Origin: Desmonostoc muscorum FACHB-395
GTDB lineage: Bacteria > Cyanobacteriota > Cyanobacteriia > Cyanobacteriales > Nostocaceae
Assembly (NCBI RefSeq): GCF_014698035.1
Contig: NZ_JACJSF010000072.1
Coordinates: 1 to 39,844, forward strand
Length of the DNA stretch: 39,844 nucleotides
Direction of reading: 5' to 3'
The position numbers were made by a program, and so were the translations under genes. Positions 18,704-28,600 of this stretch are shown here, one piece after another; within the stretch, counting starts at the first letter, position 1, and each line of letters begins with the position of its first letter. The notes under the pieces are model-generated. The model had not been told where the DNA came from. It saw only the letters and a program-made list of their open reading frames with translations, and searched no databases.

Positions 18704-19867
18704 TTAAGTTGCTTGCTGAAAAGCCTGGGCAATAGCGTTGTGAGCAAGTTTAGGTTGCAGGTTTTCATCGAAGGGAAGTGGACGCAGGAATTTCCAGAGA
18801 CTTGGATTGTTTCTAAAGGTTTTTCCTGGCATCCAGTCGGGATGACGTATCCAGGTATGACGGTCGGTAATTCCCCATGTAATTACAGTATCAACTCCAC
18901 CCGCAAAGCAGAGGTCAAGATATCGCTTGTAACTGTCGGCTACCATCTGGTCTAGCTTTTTGATACTATCAGGCAGTGGGGCATCAATGATAATATCTAA
19001 TTCTGTGATTATTGGTTTAACTTGAAGATCATTAAGCCGTTTTAAGACAGAATTAAATCCTTTTTGGTCAAAACCATAGGCAGTAGAAAACCATAGATGT
19101 GATTGGATACCTGCACCATCAATTTTAACGCCACTATTCTTCAGGTATTCGACCATTTTTAAGAAACGATCTGATTTCCATGTAGCGCCTTCGATGCCGA
19201 AATCGTTGAGGTAAAATTTCTTGCTACTATCAACTGAAGCCGCAATTAAAAACAAATCTCGAATTAATTCTCGTTTTACCCCTTTACGCAAACCGTAGGT
19301 AGGATTATCAGTTTCATTTTCACTATCAGCGATAATTTCATTGGCAATATCCCAAGACTTTAAAACAGGGCTATTGCGATAATGCCCCATAACTCCTTTA
19401 ACATGGCGTTCGAGCATTTTAAGAGTGGGAGGATAAGGTAGCCAGTCTGGTTTTCCCATGTGCCAGAAAAGGGTATGCCCATGCAATTGTATATTATGCT
19501 TTTGGCAGAAACCAGCGATCGCATCTGCTGAATCAAAAGTAAATTTTCCTGGCTGTGGTTCAGTGGCGTTCCATTTTAATTCACCATTTGGTGTCACTAT
19601 CGAACATTCACGAGCAATTAGGTCAGCGTAACCCTTCTCTTGCAGCAAAAATTCACTAGAAACTGCTGCGCCATAACGCTTTCCTTTGGCTGCTGCTAAT
19701 TGTCGAAGGGGAGAATTGACATTTGCGCTTGCACTTAGATAATTTGCCGTAGCAGCATTTGTGGTACCATCTTCCTTCTGCCTATCCTTTTGTAAAAACC
19801 CCATAGTCAATAAGGCAGAAAGGGTTGTGTATCCTGCTCTTTTTAAAAATTTTCTGCGATAAGGCAT
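18704..19867 (-). CDS. Exported GH10 glycanase (endo-1,4-beta-xylanase family)
   Basis: The 387-aa protein is a family 10 glycoside hydrolase. The N-terminus MPYRRKFLKRAGYTTLSALL has twin Arg before a hydrophobic stretch, suggesting Tat or lipoprotein-like export. The barrel carries HGHTLFWH (about 129-136), the acid/base Glu in WDIANE (Glu177), the nucleophile in ITELDI (Glu289) and the late barrel motif TWGITDRHTWI. The enzyme should cut beta-1,4-linked xylan-like chains. In a cyanobacterium with an exopolysaccharide cluster ending 188 bp away, trimming or remodelling of the cell's own sheath polysaccharide is a more natural role than plant xylan digestion; that is inference. Confidence 0.9.
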   Translation of the reverse strand: MPYRRKFLKRAGYTTLSALLTMGFLQKDRQKEDGTTNAATANYLSASANVNSPLRQLAAAKGKRYGAAVSSEFLLQEKGYADLIARECSIVTPNGELKWNATEPQPGKFTFDSADAIAGFCQKHNIQLHGHTLFWHMGKPDWLPYPPTLKMLERHVKGVMGHYRNSPVLKSWDIANEIIADSENETDNPTYGLRKGVKRELIRDLFLIAASVDSSKKFYLNDFGIEGATWKSDRFLKMVEYLKNSGVKIDGAGIQSHLWFSTAYGFDQKGFNSVLKRLNDLQVKPIITELDIIIDAPLPDSIKKLDQMVADSYKRYLDLCFAGGVDTVITWGITDRHTWIRHPDWMPGKTFRNNPSLWKFLRPLPFDENLQPKLAHNAIAQAFQQAT

Positions 19868-20615
19868 AAACGATATTTAATAAAAAGCACAATTTATTAT
19901 ATTACAGAATAATTTTTTATACTTTTTAAAGTATCGCACTTGCTCGACATCCCACCCTAAACTGAAGTGCAAGGCTGATAGCCAAAGTCCATTTAAGTGG
20001 ACTGAAATCATCTAAATACTAGTCCTCTTTAGAGAAATGTCATATCCCCAGATGTGGATAACGACAAGGCTTAAAAGGGTATTAAAACTTGAACTTAAGC
20101 ATATTGCGAGTGGTTTTGTTAAACTGGCGATCGCTTATAAACTACGTTCTTGAGTATAAACTGCTGAAAACAAAACTTTATTCAATTGTCAATCCTCCAA
20201 AAGATATAACATATATTATTGATGCTTACTTAATTCTGATTAATCAAATCAAAAGCTTACTCGTAGCCGTTTTCGCTCAACTACAATTAGTTAAGTCATG
20301 AAAATCTCATATTTGATAAATTAATATTAATATCATTAAAAAAACGGAGTATTAACAACTTCTACAAATCATGATTAGACAAACTTGTCTTCTGAGCAAA
20401 CATTTGAAACCACAGCTAAGGTAATTATTAATCAGTGATGTAATATTACCAATTGTTATTCCTAACTTATGATTTCTGAGTTATCGACAGAGTTATGCTG
20501 TTATATAGTAATAATTAATTGGAATTTAATTGGAATTTTTTCTTCTTACACCCTGAAATATCCTTTTTTGCTCTTCCTATTAAAGATAAATATCAAGTTT
20601 TTTTATAAAAATACA
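19868..20615. other. Spacer between GH10 gene and cyclase gene
   Basis: No convincing gene is seen. A 70-codon frame at 20089-20301 begins with TTG, has no ribosome site and looks accidental. Two copies of a small palindromic repeat are visible at 19986-20034. From 20469 the cyclase reading frame is open, but its likely start is 20616. The rest is A/T-rich and probably holds divergent promoters for the GH10 and cyclase genes. Confidence 0.35.
19986..20034. repeat. Two copies of a small AGTCC palindromic repeat
   Basis: AGTCCATTTAAGTGGACT (19986-20003) is a near-perfect palindrome with one G-T pair. A second copy starts at 20021 (AGTCC, then CTCTTTAGAG at 20025-20034), with its right arm decayed. 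Similar AGTCC...CTTTAG...GGACT hairpins are common between genes in Nostoc-type genomes. Function unknown. Confidence 0.4.
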
Positions 20616-22967
20616 ATGAAAGACCAACTACTAGATCGGATTTTCAACAAACCTTCATTACCAGATAAATTTGAACATTTGGAACTGGATGATCATTTTT
20701 GCATTATAAATAAATCAGAGCAAGTGCAACGGTTTGCAGATAGTCCTGAAGAGGTGATCCAGGGAAAAGATATCCGGCTAAGTTTTCCTGAGTTTATCGG
20801 ACTTGAAAAGATTTTGCAAGCTATTTTGCGAGGAGAGCAGCAACTATTTGATTTAGAAGCAATTGGACGACGTTCAAATCAGAAATATATATACATGAAT
20901 ATATATATTATCGGCAATCACAATGAAAATAAATTTAGAAATAAATTAATCGTTTTCATTGAAGATGTTACAAATAAATTTATTTTAAAGCAAAATTTAG
21001 CACAACAAACTTATGAAGAAAAACTGCGAAAGGATGCTTTAACAGCATACAATACTTATATGGAAAAAATTATTAATTCAATGCCAGATGCTTTGTTAAT
21101 AACTAGTAGCAAAGGCAATATTAAAAGAGTAAATAATGCTGCTCAAGAATTATTTGGTTTTAGTGAAGAAGAATTAATTAATCGTCCACTATCTCTGATA
21201 ATAGATGACGACCATTTTTTAATAGAATCAATTTTTAAAAATTATTGTTTTCGGCAAAATTTTCAGAATTTAGAGGTAGTTTGTCGAACTAAAACTAGAG
21301 AAAAGCGGTTGATTGCTTTTTCTTGTTCAGTAATTCCGAAAAAAATACAAGGATTAGAAGATATTGTCTACATTGGTCGGGATATTACGGCTCGACAATA
21401 CCGAGAACAGCGTACAAGTACCCAGTATGCTATCACTCGCATATTATCAGAATCCCAGAGTGTAAAGCAGGCAATTCCGCAAATTTTGCAGTCGATTTGT
21501 CAGAACTTGGGATGGCATTTAGGTGAACTTTGGGCACCAAGTCAATATATTGGCACTTCTGTACAGGGACACAGCATCAATGCAATATTAAGGTGTGTGG
21601 AAATTTGGTCAAGTCGAGTAATTTCTGTGCGAGAGTTTAAGGCAATCACCTGGCAAACTACCTATACTCCCGGTATTGGCTTACCTGGTCGAATTTGGAT
21701 TAGACGTTTGCCCTTGTGGATTAAAGATATCACAGAAGATGGAGACACAAGGCGATCGCAACCTGCGGCTGAAGCTGGATTGCACGCAGCCTTTGGTTTC
21801 CCTATCTTAGACGATAGTGAAATCTTAGGAGTGATGGTTTTCTTTAGCCGTGACGTACAACCAAAAGATAAAGACCTATTGAAAATGATGGGTTCTATTG
21901 GTAGCCAAATCGCCCAGTTTATCAAACGCAAACAAGCAGAAGATGCTCTGATAGAAAGCGAAGAACGCTATCGGGATTTATTTGAAAATGCTAATGACTT
22001 GATTCAATCTGTCAATGTCTATGGTCGTTTTTTGTATGTCAATCTTGCATGGCAAGAAACTTTAGGATATAGCGAAGCTGAAATTGCGAATATGACCATT
22101 TTCGATATTATACATCCAGAGTTTAAACAAGAATGTTGGCAAAGGTTTTATCGCGTACTGTCAGGAGAAAAGTTCGATCAAGTGAAAGCGGCATTCGTTA
22201 CTAAAGATGGTCAAACAATTTTTTTAGAAGGTAATATTAACTGTAAATTTTCCGAAGGTCATCCAGTTGCAGTTCGTGGCATATTTCGCAATGTCACCCA
22301 GCGAATAGCAGCAGAAGAAGCGCTACGTTATCAGCAGGAAGAAACCGAACGTTTATTGCTGAATATTTTGCCAACCGCAATCTCCAAGGAACTGAAAGAA
22401 GAATCAGCTAACATTGCTGAAGAATTTACTGATGTCACAGTTTTATTTGCAGATATTATCGGCTTTACCGAAATTGCTGCTTCTATGAGTGCAATTCAAG
22501 TGGTAAACTTACTTAACTCGATTTTCTCAACTTTTGATCGCCTCACCGAACAATATGGTTTAGAGAGAATCAAGAACATTAGCGATGCTTATATGGTAGT
22601 TGGTGGCTTACCTACACACCGTCCAGATCATGCTCAAGCGATCGCTCTTATGGCACTACATATCCAAACTGCGATCGCTCTATTTAATACTGAAAATAAC
22701 CAAAACTTCAACATCCGTATTGGCATCCATAGTGGTTCCGTAGTAGCGGGAGTAATTGACCTCAACAAATTTACTTGCAATCTATGGGAAAACACGGTAA
22801 ACATCGCTAGCTGCATGGAATCTCAAGGTATTGCTGGTAAAATCCAGGTTACAGAAGATACTTATAAGTCATTGTGTAACGAATTTTTATTTCAAAAGCG
22901 GGGCGAAATTGAAGTTAAAGGGAAAGGGAAAATGACAACTTATTTTTTGGTTGGGCAAAAGGGATGA
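20616..22967 (+). CDS. PAS-GAF-PAS class III nucleotide cyclase with altered active site
   Basis: The frame opens at 20469, but the ATG at 20616 (783 aa) is preferred: the extra 49 residues look like translated A/T-rich spacer. Domain order: PAS-like (about 20-120), PAS (about 150-265), GAF (about 270-440), PAS (about 450-580), short coiled coil, class III cyclase (about 600-783). Both metal-binding Asp are present (FADIIGFT Asp613; ISDAYM Asp657), as are Lys653 and the transition-state Asn729. The usual DLWGDTVN-x3-R block instead reads NLWENTVN-x3-C: the purine-selecting Asp is Asn722 and the transition-state Arg is Cys733. It may therefore be inactive or altered in substrate. GAF and PAS domains suggest sensing of small ligands, light or redox. 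A G/C-rich hairpin follows the gene. Confidence 0.88.
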   Translation: MKDQLLDRIFNKPSLPDKFEHLELDDHFCIINKSEQVQRFADSPEEVIQGKDIRLSFPEFIGLEKILQAILRGEQQLFDLEAIGRRSNQKYIYMNIYIIGNHNENKFRNKLIVFIEDVTNKFILKQNLAQQTYEEKLRKDALTAYNTYMEKIINSMPDALLITSSKGNIKRVNNAAQELFGFSEEELINRPLSLIIDDDHFLIESIFKNYCFRQNFQNLEVVCRTKTREKRLIAFSCSVIPKKIQGLEDIVYIGRDITARQYREQRTSTQYAITRILSESQSVKQAIPQILQSICQNLGWHLGELWAPSQYIGTSVQGHSINAILRCVEIWSSRVISVREFKAITWQTTYTPGIGLPGRIWIRRLPLWIKDITEDGDTRRSQPAAEAGLHAAFGFPILDDSEILGVMVFFSRDVQPKDKDLLKMMGSIGSQIAQFIKRKQAEDALIESEERYRDLFENANDLIQSVNVYGRFLYVNLAWQETLGYSEAEIANMTIFDIIHPEFKQECWQRFYRVLSGEKFDQVKAAFVTKDGQTIFLEGNINCKFSEGHPVAVRGIFRNVTQRIAAEEALRYQQEETERLLLNILPTAISKELKEESANIAEEFTDVTVLFADIIGFTEIAASMSAIQVVNLLNSIFSTFDRLTEQYGLERIKNISDAYMVVGGLPTHRPDHAQAIALMALHIQTAIALFNTENNQNFNIRIGIHSGSVVAGVIDLNKFTCNLWENTVNIASCMESQGIAGKIQVTEDTYKSLCNEFLFQKRGEIEVKGKGKMTTYFLVGQKG

Positions 22968-23011
22968 GGGGCATGGGGTATGGGCAAGAGGACTTGGGGA
23001 CAAGGAGAATT

Positions 23012-23065
23012 GGGGACAAGGGGAAAGACTTGTTTCAAATTCTCACCTCTTGTCCCCTTGTCCCC
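23012..23065. terminator. G-rich inverted repeat between convergent genes
   Basis: GGGGACAAGGGG (23012-23023) is perfectly complementary to CCCCTTGTCCCC (23054-23065), a 12-bp stem with a 30-nt loop. A further near-copy GGGGACAAGGAG lies at 22996-23007. It sits between the cyclase stop and the convergent deoxyhypusine-synthase-like gene, so it could end transcription from both sides. Repeats built on GGGGACAAGG are common in Nostoc-type spacers, so it may equally be a mobile or expanded repeat. Confidence 0.5.
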
Positions 23066-23088
23066 TGCTCCCCTGCCTCCTCTACTCC

Positions 23089-24261
23089 CTACGTATTGGG
23101 AATCAGCCGCCCACAGGGATAAGTCGCTGTTTGCTTTTGGGCACTTTCAGCCACTGCTGCGGGAACCTGATCCGATGGTTGGCTTTTGGCTGCTAGATAG
23201 TCTTTTTGCAGTTTATCCAAAATAGCTTCTCGCTTGTCGTAGATACGCTTCAGGGGACGAGGCTGGCACTTATTCAAGACGTATGCTGTTACCAGTGGTA
23301 GAGCGATCGTACTATCGGTATAACAAACAATTGTGTTAGGTAACTCTTCCGGGTCAATTTTACCCCAGCTAACGGCTTCTGATGGGGTTGCTCCAGACAA
23401 ACCGCCTGTATCTGGACGTGCATCGGTAAACTGCACAAAGTAATCATGTCCTCGTTCTTCTAGTCCTAATACCTCATGAAGTTGCGGCTGAGTTTGTAGT
23501 AAAAAGTTCTTAGGACTACCGCCACCGAGAATTACAGCCGCACTTTTACCGCCTGACTCACGGGCATTATATGCGATCGCAGCCGTTTCATTTACGTCAA
23601 TTGATGGATCTAACACCAACTGCGAACCTTCCAAAGCCAAAGCCGCCACGTTCATCCCAATAGAGCTATCTCCTGGAGAAGACGTATATATAGGCACGCC
23701 ATACTCATAAGCTGTAGCCAGCAAGCAGGAATGCTGCACACCCAGTTGCTTTTCTACTTCCCGAACATACTTACCTAGTAAATGGTGAAACTCAGCAGTT
23801 CCCATCCGCTTCTGAAACGCTTCCCCTTGTAAAATCTTGCGGATGAACGCATCAGTTTCTAGTAGCACATCGTAACCAAAGATAATGTCATAAATGCGAA
23901 TAGTCCCTTCCTGACGCAGTTTCACATCATCTAAAAAGGGATTACCAGCAAAGAGTTCAAAACCCAAACCGTAGTGCATATCATGGTAAAGATTTGCACC
24001 AGTGCTAATCATCCAATCAATAAAGCCATTACGAATTAAGGGTGCAAGCGCTGAAACCCCAAATCCTGCTGGTGTCATCGCACCGGAAAGGCTAACTCCG
24101 ACAGTAACACCTTCGGTTAGCACATCACGACTCAGAAGTTGGCAGATTTCCCGCAACCGCGCTGAGTTGTAAGCAGTGAAATATTGATCGATCAAATCCA
24201 CTACATTGATATCATTTGATATAGGTGTAGGTGCAATTTTTTGACCCAGCTGTTTAGACAT
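23089..24261 (-). CDS. Deoxyhypusine synthase-like protein
   Basis: The 390-aa protein belongs to the deoxyhypusine synthase superfamily: GVSLSGAMTPAGFGVSALAPL, GFIDWMISTGANLYHDMHYGL, YTSSPGDSSIGMNVAAL, AVILGGGSPKNFLLQTQPQL and SGATPSEAVSWGKI. The last contains the lysine that forms the covalent aminobutyl intermediate in the eukaryotic enzyme. Bacteria lack eIF5A, so bacterial members use spermidine/NAD chemistry for another acceptor. Some make homospermidine, and a cyanobacterial member (SpeY) has been linked to polyamine metabolism and gene regulation. The C-terminal 35 residues are low-complexity and Ala/Gln-rich. It is convergent with the cyclase and divergent from the ParA gene. Confidence 0.85.
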   Translation of the reverse strand: MSKQLGQKIAPTPISNDINVVDLIDQYFTAYNSARLREICQLLSRDVLTEGVTVGVSLSGAMTPAGFGVSALAPLIRNGFIDWMISTGANLYHDMHYGLGFELFAGNPFLDDVKLRQEGTIRIYDIIFGYDVLLETDAFIRKILQGEAFQKRMGTAEFHHLLGKYVREVEKQLGVQHSCLLATAYEYGVPIYTSSPGDSSIGMNVAALALEGSQLVLDPSIDVNETAAIAYNARESGGKSAAVILGGGSPKNFLLQTQPQLHEVLGLEERGHDYFVQFTDARPDTGGLSGATPSEAVSWGKIDPEELPNTIVCYTDSTIALPLVTAYVLNKCQPRPLKRIYDKREAILDKLQKDYLAAKSQPSDQVPAAVAESAQKQTATYPCGRLIPNT

Positions 24262-24492
24262 TTTGGCACTCCCGAACAGTAAACACGCCGAATCTAATGT
24301 TATCTAGCTTTCAACCAAAGTGATAGCAATTTAAATAGTACAGCAGCAGGTAAATCTACCCACGGCACGAAGAAGTAGTTATTTCCCCCTTCCCCCTGCT
24401 TGTTCGTTGAGTTTCCGAAAATATTAAATTTAATGGAAGATTTAATAAATCGAGAGAGGTGTACGCTACCTAGATGTGAAGAATGCGTCAAC

Positions 24493-24498
24493 AGAGGA
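24493..24498 (+). promoter_or_regulatory. Ribosome binding site fixing the ParA start
   Basis: AGAGGA lies 8 nt before the ATG at 24507. The upstream ATG at 24483 has no such site, so 24507 is chosen. Confidence 0.6.
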
Positions 24499-24506
24499 CT
24501 CAACCA

Positions 24507-25391
24507 ATGGGATATGTAATTGCTACTGCAAACATGAAAGGTGGCGTTGGTAAAACCACCCTCACCGTCAACTTAGCTACCTGTTTAGCTAAAAATCATG
24601 GCAAGCGGGTGCTTGTCCTTGATTTAGACAGCCAAATTAGTGCCACACTCAGTTTGATGTCGCCTTTAGATTTTGCCAAGCGTCGTAAACAAAGCAAGAC
24701 ATTTAGGTATCTGATTGATGAAGTTATAAATCCAGATCCACAAGCAAAACTCACAATTCAAGATATCATTCAATCCCAGGTTTGTAATCTTCCCGGGCTG
24801 GATTTATTACCAGGAGATATAGACTTGTATGATGAATTTGTTGTATCAGAAATGCTACATCAACAAGCAACTGCGTTAGGAGAACAGGACTTTGAAACTA
24901 TTTGGAATCGCTTTGAAAGAGTCCTGATTAATAACATTTTAAAACCAGTCCGTCAAGAATATGATTTTATCCTTCTCGATTGTGCCCCTGGATATAATTT
25001 ACTGACTCGTAGCGCTTTAGCTGCCAGCGATTTCTACATACTTCCGGCAAAACCAGAACCCTTATCTGTGGTGGGTATTCAACTACTAGAAAGACGCATC
25101 GCCCAATTGAAAGATAGTCATGGACATGAAACCAAAATAGATATAAAAATGCTGGGAATTGTATTCAGTATGTCTACTGCTAACCTTCTCACTGGCAGAT
25201 ACTATAAACAAGTGATGCACCGCGTTGTAGAAGATTTCGGGGTAGAGAAAATTTGTAAAGTACAAATACCAGTTGATGTCAATGTTGCTAAGGCTGTTGA
25301 TAGTTTTATGCCAGCTGTTTTAAATGCTCCCCAATCAGCTGGTTCAAAAGCGTTTTTTCAGTTAACTCAGGAGTTATTACAAAAGCTATAA
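24507..25391 (+). CDS. ParA/MinD-family ATPase (orphan)
   Basis: The 294-aa protein begins GYVIATANMKGGVGKTTLTVNL: the deviant Walker A with both signature lysines near the N-terminus. Then come LVLDLDSQISATLSL (Walker A'), DFILLDCAPGYNLLTRSAL (Walker B) and FYILPAKPEPLSVVGIQLL. Such ATPases form ATP-dependent dimers that bind DNA or membrane and position chromosomes, plasmids or protein complexes. No parB-like gene or parS-like repeat is adjacent, so chromosome segregation is not implied. Orphan members often position carboxysomes, chemosensory arrays or other cargo. A terminator-like hairpin follows 60 bp after the stop. Confidence 0.88.
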   Translation: MGYVIATANMKGGVGKTTLTVNLATCLAKNHGKRVLVLDLDSQISATLSLMSPLDFAKRRKQSKTFRYLIDEVINPDPQAKLTIQDIIQSQVCNLPGLDLLPGDIDLYDEFVVSEMLHQQATALGEQDFETIWNRFERVLINNILKPVRQEYDFILLDCAPGYNLLTRSALAASDFYILPAKPEPLSVVGIQLLERRIAQLKDSHGHETKIDIKMLGIVFSMSTANLLTGRYYKQVMHRVVEDFGVEKICKVQIPVDVNVAKAVDSFMPAVLNAPQSAGSKAFFQLTQELLQKL

Positions 25392-25451
25392 AGACCTAAA
25401 CAGTAAGCTAATGAGGGTAATATAGCAGTCCTAAATCATTCATTAAAGATT

Positions 25452-25485
25452 AGATCCCCGACTTCATAAAAGTTGCCGGGGATCT
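25452..25485. terminator. Hairpin after the ParA gene
   Basis: AGATCCCCG (25452-25460) pairs with CGGGGATCT (25477-25485). The inner ACTT/AAGT also pairs, leaving a 3-nt bulge. It lies 60 bp after the ParA stop. No long T run follows. Hairpins of this GATCCCCGACTT type recur in cyanobacterial spacers, so it may be a repeat that serves as terminator. Confidence 0.5.
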
Positions 25486-25625
25486 GGACAGCACGAATTT
25501 TCATAAATTAGATAGTATTGCTATAAGTAAGTTATCTTTTCTATAAGTTCAGCACTTATACGGAAGCTATATGCAGCGAGATTCGGCTATTGAGTGAAAA
25601 GGTCAGTAAATCTTACTAAGAAACA

Positions 25626-28600
25626 ATGCTTACTCAAAATTCTATACCGACAGAGAAAAATCAGAACTTGGTAATACGTTTACCACGGACTCTGAGTTAT
25701 CTCGAAACCTGGGGCTTTGGCTTAACGGGTCATGTGGGATGGATTGGTACTGCCCCTATTATTCATGCGGCGTTAGGGCCTAAAGCGATTTTAGTTTGGT
25801 TTGTTGGCACGATCATTTCCTTCTTATTGAACTTGCAGGTGCAAAGTCTAGGTAGACATTGGCCAGATGTCGCTGGAGGAACACCGAATTATACCACAAG
25901 GCTATTAAAAAATTTTCCTGGCTTAGGTCGTTACGTAGCATTAGGATACTTTTTTAGCTGGGCAGCAGCACCGGCACTGTATGCGATTATTCTCACAGAC
26001 TTAATTAAAGTCAATTTTGGAACATTAGGTATTTCTTGTCCAGAAACTTTATTAAAAGTTTTATTTACAGCGATTCCTTTTATTTTAGCGTTCAGTGGCA
26101 CTCGTGCTTTAGCGCTCTTGCATTTATTTTTTGTATTTCCAGCGATTTTATTACTGCTTTTGTTTTCTATTGAAGGCGTTTTATGGTTAGTCTTCTCAAA
26201 TGCTAGTTTTAAATTTATCCCAACTAGCACACATAGTCTGAGTTTTGAAGAATGGGCTAAGTGGTTTTTTCTGGCTAGCTATTCAATTTATGCTTGTGAA
26301 ACCACTTCTTCTTTTGTAGCTGATAGCCATCATCCCTATAAAACTTTAAGCTTCTTAACCGTAGCTGCTTGGCTAATTCCTCCAGTCTTTTTAGGTGGTT
26401 CTTGGGTATTAATGTGTTCGGGTCAAAATCCTACAATAGGTGACGATGCGTTCTTAAATTTGGTAGCAGCGTCTAAGCCTTTTTGGGGTGAATCTGCCTC
26501 TTTTCTAGCAACACTTTTGATTACTGTATCTTGCCTTTTAAGTTCTGCTACGGCAGTTTCCAATTCTCCTCGGATATTATATCAACTTGCCTTGGACAGA
26601 CAGATTTCTCCCATATTTGCATTAGTTTCCCGTCAAGGTGTCCTTGGACCTGCTATCTTCCTAACCTTTCTAATCAGTTTGCTGTGTCTAAATTTGGGAA
26701 ATGTATCTCAACTTGTCACAGTAGCAGGCACCTGTTATTTAATGTCCATTATGGGATTACATCTGGGATTATGGCTGTGTCGAGGAAAACCCCATGTGTT
26801 ATGGCCTTGGTGGTCACTTGGTTTTTTCTGTTTAGAAGCGGTAGTTCTAATAGTAGGAGGTTTAGCTTGGAATTGGAGAGATTTTTCAGTGGGATTATTA
26901 TTACCCATTGTTCTGATGATAGGAGATGTCGGGCTACGTCGCTTAAGATTTGCGCCATTAGAGTTGGAATGGTGGACACAGCGTTACTATACTCGGTCTA
27001 GCACAAACAATTCAGACTTTCTGATACTACAGGTGATTGTCCTAGTATCATTAATTTGTATTACTGCTACAAGCAGTTGGGTTATCCGCGATTTATTAGG
27101 TAAAGTTTCTGATAATCCTCAAAATTCTTTACTAGCTATTCTGTTAGTAACCCTTTCTTTAATTGGAGTAGCGATCGCTTGCTGGACAACTCTACCACAA
27201 ATCGTTGCTATTGATGAAGCACGCAAACAAGCAAAAAGCCTATTTATCACTACTCTCGATACCGTTCCAGATACTGTTTTAGTCTTAGATGAAAACGGTA
27301 AAATTTGTCAGACTAATGCTGCGGCTGAAGAATTATTTCAAACACACTCTCAAGAGTTGCTTGGGCAAAACTTGAATCAACTCTTGGTATGTTATCACGG
27401 CAAACCAAAGCAATGGTCTATCAGAACTGAGCAAACTTTAAAAATAAACCAAGGTCTAAGAATTGTTGAATCAACTATTTCACAGCCATTTAATTCTCAG
27501 CTACGGGAGTATGTTGTTATTATCCGTGACATCACTAAGCGGAAGTTAGTAGAGGAAGAATTAATCCAATATCGTTATCAGCTTGAGCAACTAGTTCTAG
27601 AACGTACTGTTGAACTTATCAGAGTAAATCAACAACTAGAACAAGACATTATCAAGCGCCAACAGGCACAAGAGCAATTACTTCACAATAGTCTTCATGA
27701 CGGGCTAACTGGATTACCTAATCAACGATTATTTATGGAGCGAGTCCAGCAAGCAATAGAACGTACCAAACAGCACAATAATTATTTATTTGCCGTACTC
27801 TTCTTAGACCTAGACCGCTTTAAAGTTGTTAACGACAGCCTGGGACATCTACTGGGAAATCAACTTTTGATTGCAATTTCCCATCGGCTAAAGTCAGTTC
27901 TGCGAGGCGGAGACATAGTTGCCCGTTTTGGTGGAGACGAGTTCACCATCTTAATTGAGGACATTGAGGATATTGACATCGCCATACAGGTAGCCGAGCG
28001 AATTAAAAAGGTGCTAGCTTTGCCATTTCAATTAAATGAGCATCTGGTATTTACTAATGCTAGTATTGGCATCGCTTTAAGTAAGCCAGATTATGAACAA
28101 TCAGCGCATATTCTCCGCGATGCCGATGTTGCAATGTACCGTGCCAAATCACTTGGTAAAGCACGCTATGAGGTCTTTGACCAAAAGATGTACGAGGGTG
28201 CATCTTTGCTATTAGAGTTAGAAACTGCTCTGCGAAATGCACTGCTCAAACAAGAAGAATTTCGCCTTGATTACCAGCCAATTATTTCACTTATAACTGG
28301 CAAAATTATTGGATTTGAGGCCCTGATACGTTGGTATCATCCAGAACGAGGTCTTATTTCCCCTCAAGAGTTTATTCCTCTGGCTGAGGAAACTGGAATG
28401 ATTGTTAGTATTGGGCAATGGGTGCTTTCTGAAGCCTGTCAGCAAATGCACAGATGGCATCAACAATTTCCTAGCTCACTATCTCTGACAATTAGCGTTA
28501 ATTTTTCTGGTAAACAAATAACGCAACCCGATGTGTTTAAACAAGTTAAACATATTTTGCAGGAAACTGGACTAGAGCCATGCAGTTTGAAGTTAGAGAT

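Noticed and set aside
20089..20301. 70-codon frame between the GH10 and cyclase genes
   Set aside because: TTG start, no ribosome site, composition of spacer DNA, no known family.
20469..20615. 49-codon N-terminal extension of the cyclase, with a hydrophobic stretch that could be a membrane helix
   Set aside because: The sequence looks like translated A/T-rich spacer and the ATG at 20616 starts directly before the first PAS-like domain. Not fully excluded.
22951..23225. Two 81-codon frames across the G-rich hairpin after the cyclase
   Set aside because: They read through the inverted repeat and the antisense end of the deoxyhypusine-synthase-like gene; composition is that of repeat DNA.
26531..27001. 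156-codon plus-strand frame inside the permease-GGDEF-EAL gene
   Set aside because: It lies wholly within a well-supported gene in another frame and has no protein-like motifs.
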